Assembly (NCBI GenBank): GCA_911728435.2
Contig: OU452200.1
Span: 35,851,715-35,915,714 of the forward strand
Length of the DNA stretch: 64,000 nucleotides
Reading direction: 5' to 3'
Source of the DNA: Apoderus coryli
Lineage: Eukaryota; Arthropoda; Insecta; Coleoptera; Attelabidae
The position numbers and the translations under genes were made by a program. Below are positions 41,360 through 53,260 of the stretch, piece after piece. The first letter of the stretch is position 1, and every line of letters starts with the position of its first letter. Below the pieces are notes generated by a model. It searched no databases, was not told the DNA's origin, and saw nothing but the letters and a program-made list of their open reading frames with translations.

Positions 41360-44300
41360 CTAACACGTTCTACACGTAGTCATCTCATTAAATGGCAGCC
41401 CATCGGAGTTAGCAATTAATGGCCCCTGTTGCAAGTGATAACCCATGTTTACCAGCATGGACTCAAATGGATCCATTGACATCCTCTGTTGGTTCGCTTC
41501 CACAACTGTCGTGATGTCCTTCACTCTCCTAGCATTCTCCTTTTGTTCATCCTAGAAACAATCATAATGGGGTTAACCATATGTCAACGTCAAACGTCAT
41601 AAATGACAAACGACGTAAATGTGACATTTGACGTATGGCGTTGACATATACTTCGGTAATATTAACAGGCATTACCTCTGGTAGTGGGGACCACAGTTTC
41701 ACAACAGGATCGATTCCACTTGATGCTACAAAACAGGCACTAGGGTGTGGTTGGATACAATTCACTATTGATACGTCACCATATAAGGCATTCACTATAG
41801 TTGAATGCTTCCGATCCCAAATAAATATGATGCCTTCATCGGAACCAGCACATATATAATTTGCACCTTCACCTAGAAATAAACAATCTAATTATCCTAA
41901 TATAAACCTTCACCCTACAATGTCGCGTTCCCGATTAATTTTTTATTATTGAATAAATAATGTTGTTAAATCGGGAGTACCAGAGGGATCGAATCATCAT
42001 CATTTTTATAAATGACATCACAAACGCTGTGCACTGTCATAGGCTACTTTTTGCAGATGACTTTAAAATGTACCCTCGTATTCACACAACGGAGGATTGT
42101 CTATTATTGCAGAGCGGTTTGATAAAATTGCGTGAGTGGTGTGACAATAACAGGCTCTGGTTCTAAAGATCATGTTGAGAATTATCGGCTAATTTCAATT
42201 TTGTCTAACTTCTCGAAGGTTTTTGAGATGGTCGTGTATGTGAAAGTATTTAATCAAGTCAAAAATCGCATCTCCCAATATCAACATGGATTTTTTACTG
42301 GTCGCTCACCTGTTACCAACCTAACCCGCTTTACTCAGGATATATGGTCAGCTCTCAATAATGGCTTACAAGTTGATGCGATATACACTGACTTCTCGAA
42401 GGCCTTTGATAGGATCGATCATGCAATACTTATGACTAAGCTGGATATCATGGGCTTTCAGCACCGTACTGTTCAATTTTTCAATTCTTTTCTATCTGAC
42501 CGCGAGCAATTTGTCGAATTCAGGGATTTTCGATCTTCATCTTTTATTCCTACCAGTGGTCCACCTCAGGGAAGCAATCTAGCTCCATCTTATTTGCCAT
42601 CTATGTAAACGACATTGCTGCTGAAGTCTCTAGCGACTATCTTTTGTTCGCCGATGATTTGAAATTGTATAGACCAATTACTACCGAGGACGACTGCATA
42701 TGCTTGCAACGGGATCTCGGTGAACTTGAGGAATGGTGCATTAGGAACAGGCTTCCGCTCAATGTCAGTAAGTGCAAACTCATGTCATTTACCAGACGAC
42801 AGAGTGTAATTAGCTTCAATTATACGCTGAATGGTGTTGTTCTTGAATCTTGTGAGTCAATAAAGGACTTGGGAGTGATCATGGATAGTGAAATGACGTT
42901 TGATACTCATATTGACTCTATTTCACAAAGCGCGATCCGAATGGTGGGTTTTATTTTCCGCTCAACTACTGATTTTCAGGATATTGACTGTCTGCTTCAG
43001 CTGTACGTAAGTTTTGTCCGCTCTAGATTGGAATATGCCTCTTTTGTATGGTCTTCTTTATACCAGGTACACATCAATAAATTGGAGCGTATTCAAAGAA
43101 AATTTTTAAAAATTTTAGCTTTTAAGATCGATGGATGTTTCCCAGTCAGTCAGGGGCATTGACCATATATATTGTTAAACAGATTTAATGTTAATTCATT
43201 GGTTTTTCGTAGAGATTCGGCTGGTCAAATATTCCTGTTTAAGCTTATAAACGGCATAATTGACTCCCCTCGCCTTCTGGAACAACTGCCCTTTAATTTA
43301 CCGCAATTCTTTTCTCGAACGATGAATTTATTTAGAGTGCCGCGTTTCAACACCAATTATGCATCGAGATCACCTCTTTACCGAGCATGCCGAACCTGCG
43401 ATCGTCTTAATATACATCGATCTGTACATTACTTTGACGGGTCACTGTGGTCTTTTCGCACTGGTTTGTATCGGTACTTGAGCACCCTGGACATGTAGAG
43501 CGTATGGTGAGTTTGTCGTATGGTGATTTTGTTGTATTGTTGTTAACTTTATATTGCTTTATGGTTTATTTTTCTGAGCTTATGCTTTTTCGATAATTTC
43601 TAGTACTTAGAATTGTCTTGTTATTGGGTCTTGTTAGACAATAAAGTATTTATTTATAAAAGGTTTTCCAATAGGGATGATATGATTTTGAAGCGACGTT
43701 GCGGCTCTTTGTAATATGTCATGATCTGTCATTTGTCATCGTATTCAGCAGTGTTTACAATTTCATCATGGAGAGATATACGCAAGAACAACGTTTACAA
43801 ATTATTCAGTTTTATTATCAAAATAATCGTTCACCAATTGCAACTTTTCGTGCGCTTTTGCCATTTTATGGTCGTAATAATCGTCCAAGTGTGCTCGCTA
43901 TTCGTCCAATTCTTGAAAATTTTGAGCGTACATTCTCTTTACATAATGTTCAAGTGCCAATAAGACAAAGAACCACCCGAAGTAATGCAAATATTGCTGC
44001 CGTTCAGGCAGGTTTTGCTGAAGACCGCAATTTGTCGATTCCAAGACGTTCTCAACAATTGGGACTGTCTGGCGGATTTTGAGAAAGGATTTGGGTTTCC
44101 ATCCATATAAAATTGTTCTCACTCAAGAACTGAAGCCATTGGACCGCCGTAAACGTCCCGAATTTGCTGCTTTTGCCTTAGAACAACTTGAAAACGATAA
44201 CAATTTTTTTACGAAAATCATCTTCTCCGATGAGTCACACTTTCATCTGAATGGTGCGGTAAATAAACAAAACTGTCGATTCCGGTGCGACGAAAATCCA

Positions 44301-45959
44301 CAAATTATTCATGAAAAACCATTACATTCACCTAAATTGACAGTTTGGTGTGGTTTTTGGTCTGGTGGAATCATCGGTCCGTACTTCTTTCGAAATGATG
44401 CTGGTAACACCGTTACTGTAAATGGAGAGCGGTATAGATCGATGATAACCAACTTTTTATGGCCGATTTTGGAAGAAGTTGATCTTGACAACATTTGGTT
44501 CCAGCCAGACGGGGCTACGTACCACACAGCAAATACAACAATTGAATTATTGCGAGAAAAGTTTGAAGTTAAGATTCGATTATTTCAAAAAATTGTGATA
44601 TTGAATGGCCTCCAAGAAGTTGTGATTTAACACCATTAGACTATTTCTTGTGGGGGTTATTTGAAGTCATTGGTCTTTCGAAATAAACCAGACTCTCTTT
44701 TACAAGTCAATATTGAACGTGCCATTCATGCCATACGACTTGATTTAGTGGAAAAAGTGCTCGAAAATTGAGTTCATCGAATTCGTTCCTGCAGAAGAAG
44801 TCGTGGAGCCCATTTGAATGACGTTTTATTTAGAACATAATTGTATCCATTGTACTTCACATTCAATAAAAACTTTTGGATTTCCTTAACAATAAGTGTG
44901 TGTTTTTTTTTTTAAAGAAATCATATCACTCTTATTGGCAACCCCACACATGTTTAGCAGACGGCCTAAACAGGGTTGCCAAAGAGACGGACTTCAAATT
45001 AAGTTCTCTCGAAATGAGAAGAAACTTGTATATGCTCTTAAATTTTTGTACAGTGAACTGTTCGTTTCTTCTGTGTTCATGTACCTCGTTTAGATGTCCC
45101 TGCATTCACTATTGTTCATTATTTTGAAACCCTATGAGCCAATCTATTTAAAAACACTAGTTTCATTTATACTTGAACAAAACATTCCTGGGGTGTTAAT
45201 TTACAAATAACTCACCTAAAAAATTCGCCTCCTTAATATCCGTCGTAGTATTACAATGACCGACAAATCGTTGCTCATAATCATACGCATCCATTCTCCT
45301 ACTAATCTCCGATGGTTTTAATTTACTCGCTCTTTGACAGTCTTTTGTATCTTCTCCACTACTACCGGCATCTTTTTGTGAATTTTTCACAGTAAACAGA
45401 TACGAATTGAGATGTTTTATCTGGAAAGCAACTATTCAATTTCAACCATACATACACATAATAAGTAGTAGTAATCAATTAAACATAATACAAACTTGTG
45501 GCGAGCTCTCGTTCTCCTCACTCAAATCACTATAGTATTCGACCCATTGCTCCGCCTCATCCAGCCATTTTAACTTAATTAGACATTTGATCAGACCTAA
45601 ATAAGCTTGATTCTGATCTGGCCAATTACCTATCACATATAGGTAGTCTCTAGCGGCGCTATACAAATCGCCAATCCTAAGAAAAAAATACAAGGGTTTT
45701 CAAAAATGGTGATAATTTAGACAGTAAACTTCCACAGGCAACTAATTTATTATCTTTTATTCAGCGTTATTTTCCGATGAAAACAATCACTAATGGATAA
45801 ATTTTTAGCTCTCCATATCATATATGTAATATATGTATATATGGAGACTATTAGTTTCATGAAAAAAAAATTTTTTTTAATTTCACCGGAAATACTTCTT
45901 TTTGGTCATTTTATACATAAATAAGTAGTTTTAAAAAAATGTCTGTCTGTCTGTCTGTA

Positions 45960-45990
<31 letters not shown>

Positions 45991-48900
45991 ATCCACGAAA
46001 ACGCAAAAACCGCTTAACAGATTTTAACCAAATTTGGTACAAAAATACTATTGGACATGGCAAGGAGCTGATTAGATTTTGGGAAACATTGAGCGTAGGC
46101 AAAGGGTTTAAAAGAGGGTTCAAAAATTAAAAAAATTCATAGTTCTTAAACTTATCCGAAATACTGCATAATTTTTTACGCATTTAATTGAATATAACCT
46201 AAAATATTGAACATAAAATATTAGACCACATTGGCGTTCGAAAATAGTGTAAAATGGGGTAAAAAAGATTAAAAAAAAACGTATTTCTTAAAAATAGCAG
46301 AAATATTAACTAGTTATTGATAGTTTTGATAGAATATAACCTATAAAATGTGTTATGAATAACTTACTTTCATAGGCGTTCGTAAATAGTGGAAAAGGGG
46401 TCAAAACATAAAAAATATATATTTCCTAAACTTATTCGAAATATGGAATAATTTTTCATAGTTGTGATACAATATAAGCTAAAAAATATTCCATAAAAGA
46501 ATTGGTTCACACAGGCGTTCGAAAATAGTTTAAAAAAAGGGGCAAAAACGAAAAAAAAAACGTTTCCCAAATATACCAGAAAAATTGGCTAATTATATAT
46601 AGCTTTGATATAAGATAACCTAAAAAATTCAGCATAAAATTTTTATTCACATAGGCGTTCGTAAATAGTAGAAAAAGGGGTAAAATAAAAAAAAATTAAA
46701 ATGTAAAAAATTTTATATTTAACTAGATGAATTGGTGTTAAAAATACACGACAAAAATTAATGTACCATAGGCGTCCGTAAAAATTCTATAAAAGGGTCA
46801 GAAAAAATTTGTATCCGTGATAACTCAAAAACCATTTAACGGATTTTAACCACATTTGGTACGAAAATACTACAGGATAATTATAGGTGGTGATTAACAT
46901 TGAGCGTAGGCAACGGGTTTAAAAGAGGTTTCAAAAATTTAAAAAATCATAGTTCTTAAACTTATCCGAAATATTGAATAATTTTTTATAGTTGTGATAG
47001 AATATAACCTAAAAAATGTTACATAAAAGAATTAGTTCACACAGGCGTTCGAAAATAGTGTTAAAAAAGGGTCAAAAACGAAAAAAAAATGTTTCCCAAA
47101 TATACCAGAAAAATTGGCTAATTATATATAGCTTTGATATAAGATAACCTAAAAAATGCAGCATAAAATTTTTATTTACATAGGCGTTCGTAAATAGCAG
47201 AAAAAGGGGTAAAATAAAAAAAATTAAAATGTAAAAATTTTTATATTTAACTAGTTGAGTTGGTGTTAAAAATACACGACAAAAATTAATGTTCCATAGG
47301 CGTTCGTGAAAATTCTATAAAAGGGTCAGAAAAAATTTGTATCCGTGATAACTCAAAAACCACTTAACGGATTTTAACCACATTTGGTACGAAAATACTA
47401 CAGGCTATTTATAGGTGGTGATTAACATTGAGCGTAGGCAAGGGGTTTAAAAGAGGGTTCAAAAATTTAAAAAAATTATAGTTCTTAAACTTATCCGAAA
47501 TATTGAATAATTTTTTATAGGTGTGATAGAATATAACCTTAAAAATGTTACATAAAAGAATTAGTTCACACAGGCGTTCGAAAATAGTCTTAAAAAAAGA
47601 GTCAAAAACGAAAAAAAAATGTTTCCCAAATATACCAGAAAAATTGGCTAATTATATATAGCTTTCATATAAGATAACCTAAAAAATGCAGCATAAAATT
47701 TTTATTTACATAGGCGTTCGTAAATAGTAAAAAAAGGGGTAAAATGAAAAAAAAATTAAAATGTAAAAATTTTTATATTTAACTAGTTGAATTGGTGTTA
47801 AAAATACACGACAAAAATTAATGTTCCATAGGCGTCAGGAAAAAATTGTATCCGTGATAACTCAAAAACCACTTAACGGATAACCTACAACATGCAGCAT
47901 AACAATTTTGTTTACATAGGCGTTCGTAAATAGTAGAAAAGGGGGCAAAATAAATTTTATAATAAAACTAAAAAAAAATCAATTATTTTGCATACAAGAA
48001 TTTGGCCTAGATCTGGAATATAAAATATCTGCGTATAAATAGTGCCTCCAAAGAGAAGAAAAAGGCACAAAACCCGATACAAAAAAAAAAAAAATAGCTG
48101 ATGTCTAAAACAAAACAAAAATTTAGATAAATGACAAAAAGGTCATAAAATTATGACTTTTACACTTAAATATGGAGAGCTATTCGTGCCTCGAGGGCAA
48201 CAGCTAGTTTTTTTTTTTTTAGTAAGGGTCCGTTCGACATGTGTCCCCGGTTTCACTGCAGCCTCATGGGTTTATTGTGAAAATTCCCCGTATTTTATGC
48301 CACCCAATCCAACAACCCTGTACCCTCCACTAACTTGTGGAGTTCAGTTATGTGTTGGGTGGTGTCAATATCTGCAGGCGCAATCAGCGCGTGCCCAAAG
48401 ATAGCGTGTCGCCTTCGCTGTAAGGCTACACACTCACATATCACATGGTGAGCTGTTTCAACTGCCCCATTACACAATCTGCATTGCAGGTCCCCGTTAT
48501 ACAGCCCCATCTTATTTAGGTGACTTCTCAGGGCACAATGCCCAGTGAGGAGTCCTATAGTTATTCGAATTTGACTCGTGCTTAATGTTAGCAGTTTTTC
48601 AGTTCGTTTTGTTGCTGCACCAGGTATGAATTTCTTACCATGTTCCTTCTTAGGCATATGTTCCCAATATCTCTGGTGCTCTTTTTTGGCCCTGCGCCGT
48701 TCTTTTAGACAAGTACATACCATTCTTCCTTTAAGCATGCAGTTTATCCACCTGCAGCAAGTCGCATTGATGCCTCGTTGCCTCAGTGCTGCTAGGATTG
48801 AGTTGGTTAAAACGTTATCGAAGGCTCCCTGTATGTCCGGGAGGTTTGCAAGTAGAACCTCCCTGCTCTCCAGGGCGTATTCCGCCTTACTAACTAACTG

Positions 48901-51002
48901 ATGCAGCGCTGTCTCAGTCGACATGCCGCTTTTAAACGCATATTGGTTCGGGTGTAATGGCACAATTTCTAGAGCCCCGTCCCGAATATGTCTATCTATT
49001 ATTTTTTCCAGCGTATTTAGCTAGAAAGACGTTAGACTTATTGGTCGCATAGCCTTTGCCCCTTCCTGTCCGGATTTCCCAGGTTTGGGTATAAATGCTA
49101 CTCTGCTCATTTGCCAACTTTTTGGCAGGTAACCCAGTGCCAGACTGCCCCGGTATACCTTGCACAAACTGCTAATCAGGGAGTCTCCGCCCTCCTGCAA
49201 CATTTTTGGATAAATGCCGTCAATTCCCGGCGATTTATATGGTTTAAATGTACTCAAGGCCCATATAATTTTACTACAATTTATCACTGTCTTTGCACAT
49301 TGCCAGCTCTCTCTGTTCGCCTTTATTTTGGGTCCCAGATTCGTATACTGCCAATTTTCCAGTGAAAGTGTACTCTAAGAAGTTCTCTAATAGTATCCCT
49401 TCCCGTATTTGTAAAGACACCGTTTAATGGATAGATAGTTTGCCTAATTAAGCAGCAACTTGAATTTCTTACCAGTTCCTCCGCAAACATTTATATGCTC
49501 GGCGCATATAAAAACACGCACAACTATCATTCGAAGTATCATGACTATTGACAATAGTCTTTACCAAGCCATTTGTGTCCTGAAAAATCAATGAAACAAT
49601 CCGTTTGATTCAATTTGATAACAAGCAAATAATTTCACTTACCGGTCGACATTTACACCGATAATGATTCTCCCTGTTCTTCTTCTTATTAACAATTCGC
49701 GGTATTCTGATTTCGTTCAACTCTCGCTTATTATTGACATCGAATAGATAAATTTGTTCGCCACCAATATTTGCTAACATCTCCGTACCGGCTGCATTGA
49801 ATGATACATACGTTACAGCTAAACGGACACTACTCACTTTTGCATTCTCCATGGCTAAATGCCCGGGCGCATAATACTGGACAACATTGTGGTCCAACGT
49901 TGATGGTCGTCTTGAATTTGCCTGGCAAAAAAAAATTATACAGCGGCAGTATAACGGCTGGACAGACACACTGCCCAGGGTGTTCCAAATTGGGAAGCCA
50001 AAAAGGTAGAAACCAAGTTGGTATCTGGTACGAAAGGCAAGTGTGCATTGTCCAAAATAGTTTTAAAATGTTGACTCTTGAGGTGTGTTTCTTTTAGGTT
50101 ATACTTTCACAGAAAAACATCAAAATATTATTACCCTTACCGTGGACCCCGGCCTTATAAGCCTCCTATCATACATTCGCACATAACAATCATTAGCTCC
50201 AAGTGCTATATAGTTGGATTGTGCTGGATTCACTGTGGCACATTTCAATTCACAACCCAAAATGTTTGAAAGACTGATTAACGGCTTAGGTTTGCTGAGG
50301 CATAGGTGCGGTTCCCGTAAATCAAATTGACTGGAAACAAACAAAGTAGAACGAGCCTGGGAAATGTTGTTATTAGGTCTTACCGTAAATGCCCATCTTC
50401 GCTAGCGGACCAAAAAAGACTGGGTTCATCGTTTGTTGTTGCCAAACGCTTAACACGATTCCCATGACAATTACATTCCAAAATTGGAGTCTTTTTACCA
50501 GCATGTGCTATTTCGTGGACCATAATACGACAATCCCCGGCTGCTGTCGCAATTGTATTACCATCACCTACGAACTACAAGCACAAACTCGCAAAATAGA
50601 ATCTATTAAACATTAATAAATCATTTTTACCTTAACTGAAAATATGTTACCAATATGATTGGTTGGTACAGAAGTCAGTTGTTTATGTCTGAATGGATCC
50701 CAAATTATCACATTTGTGTCATCTGATCCAGAGGCTAGTGTCCTGCAAAAAGAAATGTTTACATATCCCTGAATTTATCTTTCCTATCAAGGATCTCCAT
50801 ACTTTCCGTCAGCACTCCACTGCAAACAATTGACACAACCTTGATGGCCCTGAAGCTCATACTCCAATCCAAGCCGTTTTATTAGTTCTTCATTGAATTG
50901 GGCACCACTTTTTAACACTCTGGCTTCGGAATTGGCTTTCGTCTCTCTAGATTGTAACAATTTTATTATATTCCGTTTATTTTGCAACTTATTATTATCC
51001 AT
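41360..51002 (-). CDS. WDTC1: WD and TPR repeat protein 1 (WDTC1/adipose-like)
   Basis: WDTC1 (adipose) proteins are substrate receptors of CUL4-DDB1 ubiquitin ligases and restrain fat storage in flies and mice. Ten exons on the minus strand, junctions and phases consistent: 51002-50803, 50742-50631, 50574-50384, 50330-50141, 49921-49643, 49579-49473, 45676-45496, 45420-45216, 41872-41676, 41551-41360; about 617 aa (human about 677). N-terminal WD40 repeats (LQGHQGCVNCLQWSADGKTL, ASGSDDTNVIIWD; FWSASEDGHLRQFD; YIALGANDCYVRMYDRR; GEQIYLFDVNNK), then a TPR part (residues about 330-420: AYKCLRRNWIGDLYSAARDY, WPDQNQAYLGLIKCLIKLKW), then further WD repeats (EGANYICAGSDEGIIFIWDR; GIDPVVKLW), ending MTTCRTC. 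Start: ATG at 51002 opens MDNNKLQNKRNIIKLLQSRE, the family N-terminus. Introns 6 and 8 are enlarged by repeats; the rest are short. Confidence 0.95.
41579..41649. repeat. Hairpin filling WDTC1 intron 9
   Basis: ATATGTCAACGTCAAACGTC at the left pairs with GACGTATGGCGTTGACATAT at the right, about 29-base arms with a few mismatches and a short loop. The intron (41552-41675) is only 124 bp, so the palindrome makes up most of it. Confidence 0.75.
41960..43660 (+). mobile_element. Non-LTR retrotransposon (LINE family C), rearranged, in WDTC1 intron 8
   Basis: Plus strand, antisense to WDTC1. First a displaced piece (41960-42166: FINDITNAVHCHRLLFADDF, LREWCDNNRLWF) that belongs after the palm, then the proper order: [59 protein letters not shown] (42132-42608), LLFADDLKLYRPI, LNVSKCKLMSFTRR, SIKDLGVIMDSEM, LEYASFVWSSLYQVHINKLE (42644-43162), and the C-terminal block FLFKLINGIIDSPRLLEQ (43172-43498). 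3' end AGACAATAAAGTATTTATTTAT. Two frameshifts and the duplicated FADD piece show it is dead; the 1-1262 copy is the same family. Confidence 0.92.
43662..44944 (+). mobile_element. Mariner-family DNA transposon, inactive
   Basis: 1283-bp element with inverted ends GGTTTTCCAATAGGGATGAT (left) and GGGTTGCCAATAAGAGTGAT (right complement), both running on into ATGATTT. The transposase starts at 43768 (MERYTQEQRLQIIQFYYQNN) and carries the helix-turn-helix part; after a deletion/frameshift at about 44075 it continues LRKDLGFHPYKIVLTQELKP, FSDESHFHLNG, LTVWCGFWSGGIIG, WFQPDGATYHTANTTIELL (first and second catalytic Asp present), then another frameshift near 44590 and PPRSCDLTPLDYFLWG. Spacing to the third Asp is about 36-37, unlike classic DD34D mariner. 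Inserted directly behind the tail of the family C LINE. SETMAR-type annotations in insects refer to this kind of element. Confidence 0.9.
45938..45989. repeat. (TCTG)n microsatellite
   Basis: Thirteen or so CTGT units interrupted once by TATG, directly preceding the 520-bp repeat block. This microsatellite-plus-block arrangement probably belongs to one dispersed element. Confidence 0.95.
45990..47970. repeat. Tandem block, about 520-bp unit, in WDTC1 intron 6
   Basis: The start word GTATCC(G/A)(T/C)GA(T/A)AAC falls at 45989, 46811, 47339 and 47848. Each unit includes TTTAACGGATTTTAACCACA, TTTGGTACGAAAATACTA, TTGAGCGTAGGCAA, GGGTTTAAAAGAGG and several short subrepeats with ATAGGCGTTCGTAAATAG. 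The first unit is longer (822 bp). A block of the same type lies in the P-like element at 6840-6950. ORFs in it are artefacts. Confidence 0.85.
48290..49400 (-). mobile_element. RNase H-type LINE remnant (family D), second copy
   Basis: Minus strand in WDTC1 intron 6 (same strand as the gene). 49021-49287: FKPYKSPGIDGIYPKMLQEG, SLALGYLPKSWQMSRVAFIP, RPISLTSF; 48295-48963: NQYAFKSGMSTETALHQLVS, LANLPDIQGAFDNV, then a jump from RWINCMLKGRMV straight to the C-terminal tail (KKEHGKKFIPGAATKRTEKL, IGLLTGHCALRSHLNKMGL, CRLCNGAVETAHHVICECVA). The FADD box, thumb and RNase H domain are deleted. Same family type as 15430-17460, probably R1/Jockey-like; TSD not determined. Confidence 0.9.
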
Positions 51003-52190
51003 CACGAATTAATCAGGTATAATCAATAATGTGACTTTGATAGATACGTTTTTTTTCAGTGACAATCACTCCTGAAAAATACCTTAATTGTTTGTTAATA
51101 ATTAGTTATGATCAGATGTTCTTATTTCTTGACGTTTCCATCTCTAGCAAGATTAATTTTGCTGACAATTTTTGAATGGAGCAATAAATATAAATAATAT
51201 TTTTATTAATATACACACTTTGACTAGGCAAGAAAGTATACACACGTTTACTACCCAATACACAGCACAGCTGTAGAACTGTCACTAGTGTCACTGTCAA
51301 AGACAATGCTAGTGTCAATTATTTATCAAAATAATGATATTTCAAACAAACAACCAATAGTGATCGAGAAGGAATATCAGAAAATGTCAATAACTTGAAT
51401 TCTGAAAGAAAAATGATCTAATAAATGTGTTTAACGTTTCGTTGACAAAGACTATCTACAACACATTGGTATTTTTACAAAACTGTTGTTAGTTCTTTTA
51501 TGAATAATTTTTTGTTTACTTACTCCTTCTTATTGGCGTTCCTTTTACGCCAAACATGTGGCTTATCCTTCTACATCTCAGACATGACATGATCATAACC
51601 TGCCGCTTATGTTAAATTTATTACATAACTGCAATTATTTTGTGAAAGGCATGTATTTAATGAAGTCAGTGAAAATTGCTGATATCTAAACTAACTGATT
51701 GGCTATTAAAACACAAACAATTCATTGTTCCATTTATATGCTAAGACAAGTAAATGGTCAAAGGTAGAATATCAATTACACTTGAGATTATCCATTAGTT
51801 GATTCGTTGCTTTTAATGGATATTCTACCGGTTACCAAGTTGAAAACGAATCAGTCCTACCATCAACCATATCCGTTCCAGACAAAGATTTATTATTTTG
51901 AATTTTAACAAAAATTATTAAACAAATTATATTGTAATTTTAATAACGAGCAATTTTATAATTTATGTTTTCAATTATACATAATAAAAATATGAAATAT
52001 AATTAACATTTCAAAATTACTAAATAATTCAAATTAACCGCCTACATACCATTACGGTTGGTAACACAAGTTGACATTTGTCAAAAAGTCAAAACGATTT
52101 CGGTAAATTTTCTTGTCAACACGTGTTGGAGTGCAAGTTATACCTAACAAAATAATTTTTAGAAAAAAATAGCGTAAATACGGGGCAAAA
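51003..52190. promoter_or_regulatory. Divergent intergenic region between WDTC1 and RPF2
   Basis: 1188 bases between start codons on opposite strands, so both promoters must lie here. No transposon and no ORF stand out, unlike most of the window. A hairpin (51763-51829: GGTAGAATATC ... GATATTCTACC, arms about 17 bases) sits near the middle. TATA or Inr motifs are not convincing. Confidence 0.5.
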
Positions 52191-53260
52191 ATGTCGGTTT
52201 TACAACGTGTGGTGTAAGTTTAGGTACCCATTAACGTTTTATATCAATGATATATCGTATATTTTGCAGGAAACCAACCACACGAAGAGGCAAGCGTTAC
52301 CTTCTGAAGAGAGAACCACAAATACTTGAGGGCCCCAAACGAACAATATTCTTCCAGGGTCGCAAAACTTCAGATAAAGTTAGAGAAGTGTTGAAGGATC
52401 TTTACGATTTTAAGAAACCGGATGCTGTAAAATTAACGCGCAAAAACGATGTTACTATTTTCGAAAATGCAACTCCCGTAGAAAGGTTTTGTAAAAAACA
52501 TGACGCTCCTCTCTTCATGATGGCGAGTCACAGCAAAAAACGTCCAGATAATATCGTGATCGGTCGAATGTACAACTATACGTTACTGGATATGATCGAA
52601 CTACAAGCAGAGAATTATGATGGATTAAAAGAATTCGCTACATCAAAAATTACATTGGCCACCAAACCATGTTTATTGTTTAACGGTCCTGAATGGGAGC
52701 AAACGGATGAGATGAAGCATTTAAAGTCTATTTTTACAGATTTCTTCCATCGGGAACCCGTTGAGATGATTCGGCTTCAAGGTTTAGAGCACACAATTAG
52801 TTTTACAGTTATGCCAGATGGGAAAATTTGTGTACGCTCGTATAAAGTTATGTTGAAAAAGTCTGGTTGTAGGACCCCTAGAGTTGAGTTAGAGGAAATT
52901 GGTAAGTTATCGTTTTTACATTTTTGTTTGTTGCTATTCTTATAAGTAAGTGCCAAATTCATTTTAGGTCCTAGGATAGACTTTTCCCTTCGCCGCACCA
53001 AACTGCCTTCCGAAGACCTTATGAAGGAAGCCTGTCGCAAACCGAGAGAACTGCGAGTGTCTAAGAAAAAGAATATCAGCACTGATGAATTGGGTACAAC
53101 ACATGGCAGGATCCATGTGGGTAAACAGGAAATTGATCGTCTGCAGGTTAGAAAGATGAAGGGTCTGAAGAAAACTGCATTGGAGAGGAAGGCTGAGAAA
53201 CAGATGAAAAAGATGGCCTTGCGGCAAAATAATAATGCAGTTATTGATGTGAAGACGTAG
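52191..53260 (+). CDS. RPF2: Ribosome production factor 2 (Rpf2, Brix domain)
   Basis: Rpf2 is a nucleolar Brix-domain protein that, with Rrs1, brings 5S RNP into pre-60S ribosomal particles. Three exons: 52191-52213, 52270-52901, 52968-53260; phases 2 and 1 match; 315 aa (yeast 344, human 306). The first exon codes only MSVLQRVV. Then KPTTRRGKRYLLKREPQILE, KTIFFQG-like segment GPKRTIFFQGRKTSDKV, RKNDVTIFENATPVERFCKK, the Brix core (ASHSKKRPDNIVIGRMYNYT; LLFNGPEWEQTDEMKHLKSI; GLEHTISFTVMPDGKICVRS) and a basic tail (KMKGLKKTALERKAEKQMKK). The short first exon gives a start in a good context (GCAAAAATGTC). Introns are 56 and 66 bp. Intact. Confidence 0.95.
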
